Source: Algoriphagus pacificus
GTDB lineage: Bacteria > Bacteroidota > Bacteroidia > Cytophagales > Cyclobacteriaceae
Assembly: GCF_017254845.1 (NCBI RefSeq)
Contig: NZ_JAFKCU010000001.1
Location: 1,509,048-1,573,047 of the forward strand
Reading direction: 5' to 3'
DNA length: 64,000 nucleotides
The notes under the pieces are model-generated. The model did not search any database, was not told the DNA's origin, and worked only from the letters and a program-made list of their open reading frames with translations. A program made the translations under genes and the position numbers. Of the stretch, positions 45,338 through 53,338 are shown piece by piece (the stretch's first letter is position 1; the number at the start of each line of letters is the position of its first letter).

Positions 45338-45948
45338 TAGATATGTTTTTCTTTCCCGGAGGCTATTTCATACAAAAGCTCGCGAGATCTATGAAGCTGA
45401 GCTTTGACAGTGCCGAGTGGCTTGTCCAGTTCCTGAGCGATTTCCTCATAGGAAAGTTCGTCGAAATAGCGGAGCTGAACCAGTTTTCTATATTTCGCAG
45501 GGAGCTTATCCACAAAAATCCTAACCATCTCGATTCGTTGGGTTCTGATGTATTCATCCTGAGGATTATTGTCATCGTCTTCCACATCGATATTCACAGA
45601 GTTCCCTCCATCATCGGTCAATGTATTATTCAAACTCATGGTTTTGAGTTTTTTCTTACGGATGAAGTCAATGGTATTATTGGTGGCGATTCTAAAAAGC
45701 CAGGTACTGAAGGTGTAGTCTTTCTTGAAGCGCTCTAGATTTTTGAATGCTTTTGCAAAAGCCTCCATGGTCAAATCCTCGGCATCATCTGCATCCCTGA
45801 TCATTTTCAAAATCATGAAATAAACGGCTTTCTTATACCGCTTCATTAAGCTGGCATACGCTTGCTGGTCTTTGTCCTGAACCGCTTTATCGATTAGGGC
45901 AAAGTCCTCTAATGCTTTATTTGAAAAACCTCTTTCGTTTATTTCCAT
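45337..45948 (-). CDS. RNA polymerase sigma factor, ECF type (sigma-70 family)
   Basis: A 203-residue alternative sigma factor with only regions 2 and 4. Region 2 has DADDAEDLTMEAFAKAFKNL and YTFSTWLFRIATNNTIDFIRKKK. A Glu/Asp-rich linker (VDIEVEDDDNN-like, DVEDDDNNPQDE) precedes region 4, KYRKLVQLRYFDELSYEEIAQELDKPLGTVKAQLHRSRELL. No anti-sigma factor gene is next to it, which is unlike most ECF factors. It sits between a glycosyltransferase gene (10-nt overlap) and rsmG (1-nt overlap). Confidence 0.93.
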   Translation of the reverse strand: MEINERGFSNKALEDFALIDKAVQDKDQQAYASLMKRYKKAVYFMILKMIRDADDAEDLTMEAFAKAFKNLERFKKDYTFSTWLFRIATNNTIDFIRKKKLKTMSLNNTLTDDGGNSVNIDVEDDDNNPQDEYIRTQRIEMVRIFVDKLPAKYRKLVQLRYFDELSYEEIAQELDKPLGTVKAQLHRSRELLYEIASGKEKHI

Positions 45949-47075
45949 TGGATGTCTTTAGCCTGGTGCGAGATAGTGCCCAATATCCAAAAGTAACCTA
46001 AATACAAGAAATCGTGCATCCAGCTGTTTTTTGGGGCATTGGTGCCTTGGATCTTTTTACTAGCTGACGCAAATATGGCAACTACTATAACAGACCTTAA
46101 AAGAATAATACCGAAAACAATGAAAAATTGTTCCCAACTCTGATCAATTCCGAAATAAATAAGTAAACCAAAGCCTCCTAACCAGAATAATGCATGAGAA
46201 AGTGAGAAAAAACCAATTTTTTGTTTGTCCTCAGCTCTGTAAAATTTCCCTGCGTGAAGATGTCTCTTTTTTTGCACTAAATATTCTTTGAAAGTCAATT
46301 TGGGTTTCGAAACAGTATTTGCTTCTGGATCTAACACAATAGCTGTGTTTTTACCAGTAGCATACTGGTTTACAAAAAGATCATCATCTCCTCCTTCGAT
46401 ATGCCAAAACCCTTTAAAAGCTTTGACCTCCATGAAAAAGCTTCTACGATAACATAGGTTTCTTCCCACGCCCATGAAAGGAGCTTTCCATAGTCCGAAT
46501 GACAGGTAATACATTGCTGTCAAGAGGGTTTCATATTGAATCCAGCTGTTAAGAAAACCTTTTACTTTCTCATATCCCGAAAATCCCAAAGCAAAGGTTT
46601 TTCCATTTTCTCGCACAGGAGCAGTCATTTTTCGGATCCACTGATTTGAATTCGGAACACAATCGGCATCTGTAAGCAAAATGACATCATTTTTCGAGAC
46701 TTTGATGCCTAGCGTCATGGCAAACTTTTTGGAAGTCACATGGTCAGGGGTGTATTTCACCGTGACTGACCTCAAGCGAGGATAAATAGCCATCATTTCC
46801 TCAAGCAATCTCTTGGTGCGATCAGTAGACCTATCATTGACTACCATCACATCAAATTTAGGATAATCCTGTTCGAAGAGTTTGGGGATCAGTGTTTTGA
46901 GGTTTTGAAACTCATTATGAGCTGCTACCAAAACAGTCACACCTTCTTCATTTTGAGAATTTGAGGAGGACTTAGATAACTTATAAAAGGCGGTACGGCC
47001 AAATATGATCAACAGGTATATGATCTGAATCAATATTCCGACACCGAAGAAAAACCAAAGTAAAAATAGGCCCAT
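45939..47075 (-). CDS. Membrane-bound glycosyltransferase, family 2
   Basis: A 378-residue GT-A fold transferase. One N-terminal membrane segment (LWFFFGVGILIQIIYLLIIF) is followed by the GT2 domain: VTVLVAAHNEFQNLKTLIP, VMVVNDRSTDRTKRLLEE and ILLTDADCVPNSNQWI (the DxD-like metal site). About three C-terminal membrane segments follow. It probably adds a sugar to a lipid or polymer at the inner membrane; donor and acceptor are unknown. It is the first gene of a tight three-gene operon with the sigma factor and rsmG. Confidence 0.88.
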   Translation of the reverse strand: MGLFLLWFFFGVGILIQIIYLLIIFGRTAFYKLSKSSSNSQNEEGVTVLVAAHNEFQNLKTLIPKLFEQDYPKFDVMVVNDRSTDRTKRLLEEMMAIYPRLRSVTVKYTPDHVTSKKFAMTLGIKVSKNDVILLTDADCVPNSNQWIRKMTAPVRENGKTFALGFSGYEKVKGFLNSWIQYETLLTAMYYLSFGLWKAPFMGVGRNLCYRRSFFMEVKAFKGFWHIEGGDDDLFVNQYATGKNTAIVLDPEANTVSKPKLTFKEYLVQKKRHLHAGKFYRAEDKQKIGFFSLSHALFWLGGFGLLIYFGIDQSWEQFFIVFGIILLRSVIVVAIFASASKKIQGTNAPKNSWMHDFLYLGYFWILGTISHQAKDIQWK

Positions 47076-47092
47076 AGGTCAATTTTGCTGGG

Positions 47093-47100
47093 CAAATATA
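47093..47100 (-). promoter_or_regulatory. Candidate -7 element for the glycosyltransferase-sigma-rsmG operon
   Basis: On the minus strand the sequence reads TATATTTG, an exact TAnnTTTG match, 17 nt before the glycosyltransferase ATG. No well-placed -33 TTG was found. Confidence 0.35.
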
Positions 47101-47197
47101 AAATCAAATTCAGCAAGTCATTTAAGAATAAGCGTATATTTTTGTAGCCTAGATCATACAATTTGCGGATTGTGTCAACAATCGCGTTCATAACACT

Positions 47198-48328
47198 ATG
47201 AAGTTCACCTTATCACAGCAAGATTCAAAAAGTAAAGCACGTGCCGGAGTAGTTAAAACGGATCATGGAGATATCCAGACTCCGATTTTTATGCCGGTGG
47301 GCACAGCTGGTTCGGTCAAAGCTGTTCATCAGAGAGAGTTGATGTATGATGTAAAGGCTGAAATCATTCTTGGAAATACCTATCACCTTTATCTACGGCC
47401 GGGACTGGATATTCTGGAGAAAGCAGGTGGCTTACATAAATTCAACGGCTGGACAAAACCTATTTTGACTGATAGTGGAGGGTATCAGGTTTTTTCTTTG
47501 TCAGGTACAAGAAAGATCAAAGAGGATGGCGTGATGTTCAAATCCCATATTGATGGGTCAAAGCATCATTTTACACCTGAGAATGTCATGGATATCCAGC
47601 GAACGATAGGAGCAGATATCATCATGGCATTTGATGAATGTACTCCTTATCCATGCGAATACGGTTATGCCAGGAATTCTATGGAAATGACCCATCGCTG
47701 GCTAAAAAGGTGTATCGATCGATTCGAAGAGACGGAAGGGAAGTATGGCTACAGCCAGACCTTGTTTCCAATTGTTCAGGGCTCTGTTTACAAGGACTTA
47801 CGAAAGCAAAGCGCTGAGTTTATTGCCTCAACCAATCAAGAAGGAAATGCAATTGGTGGTCTGTCTGTAGGGGAACCCGCAGAAATGATGTACGAAATGA
47901 CTGAGTTGGTCACAGATATTTTACCTGCAGAAAAACCTCGCTATTTAATGGGAGTAGGAACTCCTGCCAATATCCTCGAATGCATCGCGCTGGGAGTGGA
48001 TATGTTTGATTGCGTCATGCCAACAAGGAATGCAAGAAATGGGATGTTGTTTACCTCTGAAGGGATTATCAACATCCGAAATGAGAAGTGGAAAGATGAT
48101 TTTTCTGCAATTGACCCAGCTATTGGTGGCCATGTCAGTACTTTCTACTCCAAAGCTTATTTGAGACATTTGGTCATCAGTAAAGAGATATTGGCGGCAC
48201 AAATTGCGAGCATTCATAACCTAAGTTTTTATCTTTGGTTGGTGAAACAAGCTAGAGAACATATCCTTGCTGGAGATTTTGCCGTTTGGAAAGATCAAAT
48301 GGTAAAAAAAGTAAGTACCAGACTCTAA
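47198..48328 (+). CDS. tgt: Queuine tRNA-ribosyltransferase, zinc cysteines missing
   Basis: Exchanges guanine 34 of certain tRNAs for the queuosine precursor preQ1. Active-site regions are intact: LTDSGGYQVFSLS, ADIIMAFDECTPYP, GGLSVGEP, RYLMGVGTP and FDCVMPTRNARNG. The family's structural zinc site normally reads CxCxxC followed later by His. At the equivalent place here the sequence is DPAIGGHVSTFYSKAYL (residues 306-322), with Ile309, Gly311 and Ser314 in place of the three Cys; the distal His in SIHNLSFY remains. The length of 376 aa is normal and there is no sign of decay. The next gene follows after 3 nt. Confidence 0.95.
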   Translation: MKFTLSQQDSKSKARAGVVKTDHGDIQTPIFMPVGTAGSVKAVHQRELMYDVKAEIILGNTYHLYLRPGLDILEKAGGLHKFNGWTKPILTDSGGYQVFSLSGTRKIKEDGVMFKSHIDGSKHHFTPENVMDIQRTIGADIIMAFDECTPYPCEYGYARNSMEMTHRWLKRCIDRFEETEGKYGYSQTLFPIVQGSVYKDLRKQSAEFIASTNQEGNAIGGLSVGEPAEMMYEMTELVTDILPAEKPRYLMGVGTPANILECIALGVDMFDCVMPTRNARNGMLFTSEGIINIRNEKWKDDFSAIDPAIGGHVSTFYSKAYLRHLVISKEILAAQIASIHNLSFYLWLVKQAREHILAGDFAVWKDQMVKKVSTRL

Positions 48329-48331
48329 TTC

Positions 48332-49405
48332 ATGAAACTTCTCGACAAACTGATCATCAAGGATTTTTTAAAGACCTACTTCTTTGTAGTGGTCATGTTG
48401 ATTCTGATTGTATTGGTGCTGGATTTTACAGAGAAGAATGACACCTACATCAGGAATAGTGTTCCTACCCCTGAGGTTCTAAAGTACATGGCCAATTATG
48501 GCTTGTATTTGAACAATCTATTGACGCCAATTACTGTTTTTATATCTGTCATTTTCATTACTTCCAAAATGGCAGGACGAACGGAAATCATTGCAATTTT
48601 GAGTAGTGGAGTGAGTTTCCCTAGGTTACTACGACCTTTTATTTTTGCTGCGATGATGATTGGAGGAGTGAGTTTTCTATTGAATGGATGGGTTTTACCT
48701 GTAGCTACAGAAGGTGTTACCAAGTTCAGGTTAAACTATTTGGAAAAGAATAAGACTTCCTCTGATCCTAATCCTCATATCAAAGTAGGACCAGAATCTT
48801 ATGCCTATATGAGTAGGTTCTATAAGACTGGTAATACAGGTTATTATTTTACTCTGGAAACAATAAAAGACGGGGAGTTGCTTGCGAAATTATCATCTGA
48901 TCGCATCGAATGGGATACGGCTAAAAATGCCTGGACCCTTATTAACTGGAGGCTTAGAGAATTAAAAGAAGACCGAGAGATCTATACAACGGGTGAGAAA
49001 TTAGACACCACTTTATCTATCACTCCTGCGGATTTTGATCTACCTCCTAATCATCATGAAACTTTGAAACTTCCTGAACTTGGCAGGCAGATCAGGATTT
49101 TGGAAGACCGAGGAGCGGATAATGTGGCCTTTTATAAGATAGAGCGTTATGTGCGATTTATGTCGCCATTTGCGGCAATAATCCTGACTTTTATAGGTGT
49201 GATCATGTCTGCTCGCAAAACCAGAGGCGGATCAGGTTTCCAAATTGCCATGGGATTCTTGCTGGCATTCATATACATTTTGCTTTTTATTCTTTCCCGG
49301 ACATTTGCTGAAAATGGATCCAGCTATCCAATTCTAGCTGTTTGGCTGCCAAATATATTATTTGCGCTTACTGGGCTAGTTTTATACAAAACCGTCCCTC
49401 GCTAA
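48332..49405 (+). CDS. LptF/LptG-family permease
   Basis: A 357-residue inner-membrane protein of the YjgP/YjgQ family. These proteins form the membrane part of the LptB2FG ABC transporter that extracts lipopolysaccharide. Segments: LLDKLIIKDFLKTYFFVVVM at the start, two more hydrophobic segments by residue 125, then a periplasmic beta-jellyroll region of about 140 residues. Three further membrane segments lie from about residue 275. The sequence alone does not say whether it is the F or the G subunit. It is packed between tgt (3-nt gap) and the EamA transporter gene (no gap). Confidence 0.9.
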   Translation: MKLLDKLIIKDFLKTYFFVVVMLILIVLVLDFTEKNDTYIRNSVPTPEVLKYMANYGLYLNNLLTPITVFISVIFITSKMAGRTEIIAILSSGVSFPRLLRPFIFAAMMIGGVSFLLNGWVLPVATEGVTKFRLNYLEKNKTSSDPNPHIKVGPESYAYMSRFYKTGNTGYYFTLETIKDGELLAKLSSDRIEWDTAKNAWTLINWRLRELKEDREIYTTGEKLDTTLSITPADFDLPPNHHETLKLPELGRQIRILEDRGADNVAFYKIERYVRFMSPFAAIILTFIGVIMSARKTRGGSGFQIAMGFLLAFIYILLFILSRTFAENGSSYPILAVWLPNILFALTGLVLYKTVPR

Positions 49406-50320
49406 ATGACAGGTTCGCTGAAAGACTACCTGATGCTTCATTTTATAGTCCTGATTTGGGGTTTTACTGCCATTTTGGGATTGCTGATCAGTTTGCCAGC
49501 TATTGAACTGGTGTTTTATCGCACATTGATAGCGTCTATTGGAGTGGCTTTTCTTTTTTTATTTAAGAAAGAGTCCTTGCTGATTTCTCCAAGGCAGATG
49601 GTGAAAGTGACAGCAACGGGTTTGATCATTTCTTTGCATTGGATTCTTTTCTTTTGGTCTGCCAGAGTTTCCACTGCATCCGTTTGCCTAGCCGGGATGG
49701 CCACGACTTCGCTCTGGACTGCATTTGTGGAGCCGGTTTTCAATAAATCAAAAATCAAATGGTACGAAGTGGGTTTGGGGCTGCTGGTTATTTCAGGGCT
49801 TTTGGTGATTTTCAGCTTTGAAAGCGGATATTGGTTAGGCTTGTTTATGGCCTTGGGATCTGCATTTTTGGCAGCTACTTTTTCGGTCATCAATGGGAAA
49901 CTCACACAGCAGCATAGTCCGTATCAAATTACTTTTTATGAAATGGCGGGAGCCTGTCTTTTCTCTGCTCTCTTTATGCCTTTTTATTCCTATTTCTTGT
50001 CAGAAGATGGATTGAAAATGAATTGGGAAGGCTATGATTGGTTTTGGTTATTGATTCTGGGAGGAGTTTGCACTGTTTATGCCTTTTCAGTTTCGGTTGA
50101 GTTAATGAAACGGCTGTCAGTTTTTTCCATCAATCTGACTATTAATCTAGAGCCAGTTTATGGGATTATTTTGGCTGTTTTGGTTTTTGGAGAAAGCGAA
50201 AAAATGACACCGCAGTTTTATTTGGGCACAACCATTATCCTGATTTCTGTGCTTTCTTATCCAGTCCTTAATTTTTTCAACAAAAGAAGGAAAGCCAAGC
50301 GATTATCAGGAATTAATTAG
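49406..50320 (+). CDS. EamA-family (DMT superfamily) transporter
   Basis: A 304-residue membrane protein with ten hydrophobic segments in two EamA repeats, as in drug/metabolite exporters. Typical stretches are LIWGFTAILGLLISLPAIELVFYRT at the start and LEPVYGIILAVLVFGESEKM near the end, each seen in part. The substrate cannot be inferred. Its ATG directly follows the stop of the LptF/G gene, and its end overlaps the convergent ispE by 4 nt. Confidence 0.88.
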   Translation: MTGSLKDYLMLHFIVLIWGFTAILGLLISLPAIELVFYRTLIASIGVAFLFLFKKESLLISPRQMVKVTATGLIISLHWILFFWSARVSTASVCLAGMATTSLWTAFVEPVFNKSKIKWYEVGLGLLVISGLLVIFSFESGYWLGLFMALGSAFLAATFSVINGKLTQQHSPYQITFYEMAGACLFSALFMPFYSYFLSEDGLKMNWEGYDWFWLLILGGVCTVYAFSVSVELMKRLSVFSINLTINLEPVYGIILAVLVFGESEKMTPQFYLGTTIILISVLSYPVLNFFNKRRKAKRLSGIN

Positions 50321-51126
50321 AGAAGAGATTCGAAATAGAAGTAATCAGAATTTCGATTCGATAATTCAGGTTTGCTATCAAATAATCCAAAAACTGTAGA
50401 TCCAGATCCTGACATGGCAGCATAGAATGCCCCTGACTGATACAGTTGAGATTTGATCTGGCCGATCTCTGGATATGCCGAGAACACACTTGGCTCAAAA
50501 TCATTGATCAATTCATCTTTCCACCTGGATTTGTCTTGGATCAGTTCCTTTAAGCTCACTTCTGGCTTTTTAGGCTTCACACCTGCGTAAGCCTCTTTTG
50601 TGCCTACGTGGATTCCCGGATTAATTAAGACAAGGTATGTTCCTTTTAAATTCAGGTCTACAGCTTCGAGTATTTCACCACGGCCAGTGGCGATTTTTGG
50701 TGTGTTTTCAACAAAGAAAGGACAATCACTACCAAGTTTTGCGGCATATTCCTCTAAAAAGAAGTCGTCTAGAATCAGGTCAAAAAGGTTGTTCATCAGA
50801 TTCAATGCAAAGCCTGCATCTGCAGATCCTCCTCCCAGTCCAGCACCCATAGGGATATTTTTATGCAGGTGAATCGAAACCTGAGGTAGACTTGGGAAAT
50901 CCTTTTTCAAAAGCTGGTATGCTTGAATGATCAGATTGTCTTTTGGGTCTCCAGGAATCGCAATACCTGTACTGTTCCATTGAAATCTTTTCGGGTCAAT
51001 AATAATTTCCAAAGCATCAAAAAGTGGAATAGGATACATGCAGGTTTCAATCTCGTGATACCCATCATTTCTTTTAGAGGTAATGTGTAGTCCTAAATTG
51101 ATTTTGGCATTGGGGAAGCAAATCAT
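50317..51126 (-). CDS. ispE: 4-Diphosphocytidyl-2-C-methyl-D-erythritol kinase
   Basis: GHMP kinase of the MEP isoprenoid pathway. The start CFPNAKINLGLHITSKRNDGYHEIETCM has the family Lys and Asn. The ATP loop is PMGAGLGGGSADAGFALNLMN, seen in part, and the third motif is SGSGSTVFGLF. The length of 269 aa is normal. It acts two steps after IspD, and IspH of the same pathway is encoded at 25.4 kb. It is a single gene, convergent with the EamA transporter gene. Confidence 0.95.
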   Translation of the reverse strand: MICFPNAKINLGLHITSKRNDGYHEIETCMYPIPLFDALEIIIDPKRFQWNSTGIAIPGDPKDNLIIQAYQLLKKDFPSLPQVSIHLHKNIPMGAGLGGGSADAGFALNLMNNLFDLILDDFFLEEYAAKLGSDCPFFVENTPKIATGRGEILEAVDLNLKGTYLVLINPGIHVGTKEAYAGVKPKKPEVSLKELIQDKSRWKDELINDFEPSVFSAYPEIGQIKSQLYQSGAFYAAMSGSGSTVFGLFDSKPELSNRNSDYFYFESLL

Positions 51127-51445
51127 GGGTGATCTTGTAGTTTGGTCAAAAATAGAAGATAATTTTTCAGGGAGGAATAGGAGCAGAGTTTTTTAGATTT
51201 TTTACAAAAATGTTTCTTTTGAATCAAATGATGCTTTATTTCGAATTCATTAAAAAAGAACCGAGAGTTTTTTCAAAAATTTTAAAATATATCGAAATCA
51301 GTACAAAATTTTGAATTTTGAAAAAACGGCAAATCTATTTGTTAAAAAACGGTGCATTGCTGGCCAATGTTGAAATTAAATACTGATAATTTCTAAAATA
51401 CTTATATAAAATATCTTACAATTGCTCTTCAGGTAAAATTAAATA
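51127..51445. other. A/T-rich intergenic region upstream of the ilv promoter
   Basis: About 320 bp between the start of ispE and the ilv promoter. It is very A/T-rich, with many T and A runs and no ORF of coding character. It should contain the ispE promoter on the minus strand, but I could not pick out a convincing one. Nothing else is seen. Confidence 0.45.
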
Positions 51446-51476
51446 TTGTAAGTCTGAATTTTCAGTTTTAAGTTTG
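51446..51476 (+). promoter_or_regulatory. Promoter of the ilv-leu operon
   Basis: -33 TTG (51446-51448), 20 nt, then -7 TAAGTTTG (51469-51476), an exact TAnnTTTG match. The start of transcription would be near 51481-51484, giving a leader of about 170 nt that contains the leader peptide and attenuator. Confidence 0.7.
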
Positions 51477-51518
51477 TCTTGTAATACGAATCGAATCAAA
51501 GAAACCTTCGACATAACT

Positions 51519-51569
51519 ATGTATAAAGTAGTCATTTTGCTAAGCTTAATTATTCTCATTGGATGTTAA
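51519..51569 (+). CDS. Candidate ilv leader peptide (16 aa)
   Basis: ATG at 51519 to TAA at 51567-51569 encodes MYKVVILLSLIILIGC. Ten of the 16 residues are branched-chain amino acids: two Val (GTA, GTC), four Ile (all ATT) and four Leu (TTG, CTA, TTA, CTC). The ORF starts about 37 nt after the predicted transcription start and ends 1 nt before the first strand of a three-part attenuator. That is the arrangement of a ribosome-sensing leader for Ile, Leu and Val supply. It also resembles a lipoprotein signal peptide ending in Cys, but the stop codon follows at once, so a secreted product is unlikely. There is no Shine-Dalgarno site, as is usual in this phylum. Confidence 0.75.
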   Translation: MYKVVILLSLIILIGC

Positions 51570-51570
51570 A

Positions 51571-51644
51571 AGTGAGGCACTAGACTATTTATAATGAATT
51601 AACAAAATCTAAAGTGCCTCACTAAACCTGAGGCACTTTTTTTT
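51571..51644 (+). promoter_or_regulatory. Transcription attenuator of the ilv-leu operon
   Basis: Three segments: 1 AGTGAGGCACT (51571-51581), 2 AAAGTGCCTCACT (51611-51623) and 3 TGAGGCACTTT (51629-51639). Segment 1 pairs with 51613-51623 over 11 perfect base pairs (antiterminator, 31-nt loop). Segment 3 pairs with 51611-51621 over 11 perfect base pairs with a 7-nt loop and is followed by T to 51644, eight T in all (terminator). The two folds exclude each other. A ribosome reaching the leader stop codon would cover segment 1 and allow termination. One stalled at early Val/Ile/Leu codons would leave it free and let transcription go on into ilvD, whose ATG is 11 nt after the last T. Confidence 0.82.
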
Positions 51645-51654
51645 ACACACCAAT

Positions 51655-53334
51655 ATGACCCTGAAAAAACACAGTTGGGAAATCAGTGAAAATCCGGAAC
51701 ATCCGGCCGGAATGGCTATGTTGTATGCCACCGGAATGAGCGATAAAAAGATGAAACAGCCTTTTGTAGGGATAGCGAGTTGTGGCTATGAAAGTAACCC
51801 CTGCAATATGCACCTCAACGACTTTGCCGGTCTGATCAAAGCCTCCTCTCAGGAGCACGATCTGACCGGTTTGGTTTTTAATACCATTGGCATTTCTGAT
51901 GGAACTACCATGGGTACTTTAGGAATGCGTTACTCTTTGGTTTCCAGAGAGATCATTGCAGATTCAATTGAATCTTTTATCGTAGGACATTCTTTTGACG
52001 GTTGCGTGGCTGTCGCAGGTTGTGACAAAAACATGCCAGGTGCCTTAATGGGCATGATCAGAACTGATAGACCATCTATCTTATTATATGGAGGAACAAT
52101 TGCCTCCGGACATTACAAAGGTGAGAAGCTGAATATTGTTTCCGCTTTTGAAGCTTTTGGCAAAAGAGTTAATGGGAATATTTCTGATGAGGATTATGAT
52201 GGCGTGATCCGAAATGCTTGCCCTGGAAAGGGAGCTTGTGGAGGAATGTACACGGCAAACACCATGTCTTCTGCAATTGAAGCAATGGGGATGTCTTTGC
52301 CTTATTCTGCATCATATCCAGCTAATTCACCAGAGAAGTTGAGAGAATGTGCCGAGGTCAATAAATACATGCGTATTCTTCTTGAGAAGGATATTAAGCC
52401 AAGTGATATCATTACCAGAAAAAGTATTGAAAATGCTGTCACTTGTGTCATTGCACTTGGAGGTAGCACTAATGCAGTGATGCATATTATCGCAATTGCA
52501 AGGACTGCTGGAGTTGATTTCACGATTGATGATTTTAAAGCAATCAATGCTAAAACTCCAATGATCGGTGACTTCAAACCATCTGGAAAGTTTATGATGG
52601 AAGATCTTCATGAGCAAGGCGGTTTGCCAGCATTCATGAAATACATGTTGAATAAGGGTTTCTTGCATGGAGATTGCCTTACTGTAACCGGTAAGACTTT
52701 GGCAGAGAATCTAAAAGATGTTGAGCCAGTGACTGTTTCTATGGTCAATGTGATTCATCCTTTGGAAACTCCAATCAAAGCAACAGGGCATTTGTGCATT
52801 CTGTCAGGCAATCTAGCCCCAGAAGGAGCTGTTGCAAAAATCACCGGGAAAGAGGGAAGTTCATTTACAGGTCCAGCTCATGTTTTTGACTCTGAGCAGG
52901 ATGCCAATGATGCGATCCGTGATCATAAGATCGAAAAAGGTGAAGTAATCGTCATTAGAAATATTGGACCGAAAGGTGGTCCTGGTATGCCAGAAATGTT
53001 GAAGCCAACTTCCATGATCATTGGTGCTGGTTTAGGTTCTGACGTTGCCTTGATTACTGATGGAAGATTTTCCGGAGGAACGCACGGATTTGTTGTAGGA
53101 CACGTTACTCCAGAAGCATTCAGTGGAGGACCAATCGGATTGGTTCAAAATGGAGATATCATTACCATTGATGCTGATAATTTAAAGCTTTCTGTGGCAG
53201 TTTCTGAAGAGGAGTTTGCAGAGAGGAAGAAAACCTGGAAACCAAAAGAAATTTCTGGTTTGCAGGGAACATTGAAAAAATACAATAAACTTGTTGCTAC
53301 AGCATCTGAAGGTTGTGTAACAGATAAATTTTAA
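51655..53334 (+). CDS. ilvD: Dihydroxy-acid dehydratase
   Basis: Iron-sulfur enzyme that dehydrates the dihydroxy acids of the valine and isoleucine pathways. The cluster cysteines are in [24 protein letters not shown] and [18 protein letters not shown]; the C-terminal [20 protein letters not shown] is also typical. The length of 559 aa is normal. It is the first structural gene of the operon. The ATG lies 10 nt after the attenuator T-run, and ilvB follows after 4 nt. Confidence 0.97.
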   Translation: MTLKKHSWEISENPEHPAGMAMLYATGMSDKKMKQPFVGIASCGYESNPCNMHLNDFAGLIKASSQEHDLTGLVFNTIGISDGTTMGTLGMRYSLVSREIIADSIESFIVGHSFDGCVAVAGCDKNMPGALMGMIRTDRPSILLYGGTIASGHYKGEKLNIVSAFEAFGKRVNGNISDEDYDGVIRNACPGKGACGGMYTANTMSSAIEAMGMSLPYSASYPANSPEKLRECAEVNKYMRILLEKDIKPSDIITRKSIENAVTCVIALGGSTNAVMHIIAIARTAGVDFTIDDFKAINAKTPMIGDFKPSGKFMMEDLHEQGGLPAFMKYMLNKGFLHGDCLTVTGKTLAENLKDVEPVTVSMVNVIHPLETPIKATGHLCILSGNLAPEGAVAKITGKEGSSFTGPAHVFDSEQDANDAIRDHKIEKGEVIVIRNIGPKGGPGMPEMLKPTSMIIGAGLGSDVALITDGRFSGGTHGFVVGHVTPEAFSGGPIGLVQNGDIITIDADNLKLSVAVSEEEFAERKKTWKPKEISGLQGTLKKYNKLVATASEGCVTDKF

Positions 53335-53338
53335 GCCT

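Noticed and set aside
51643-51858. A minus-strand ORF across the start of ilvD
   Set aside because: Antisense shadow of ilvD; it would also read through the attenuator terminator.
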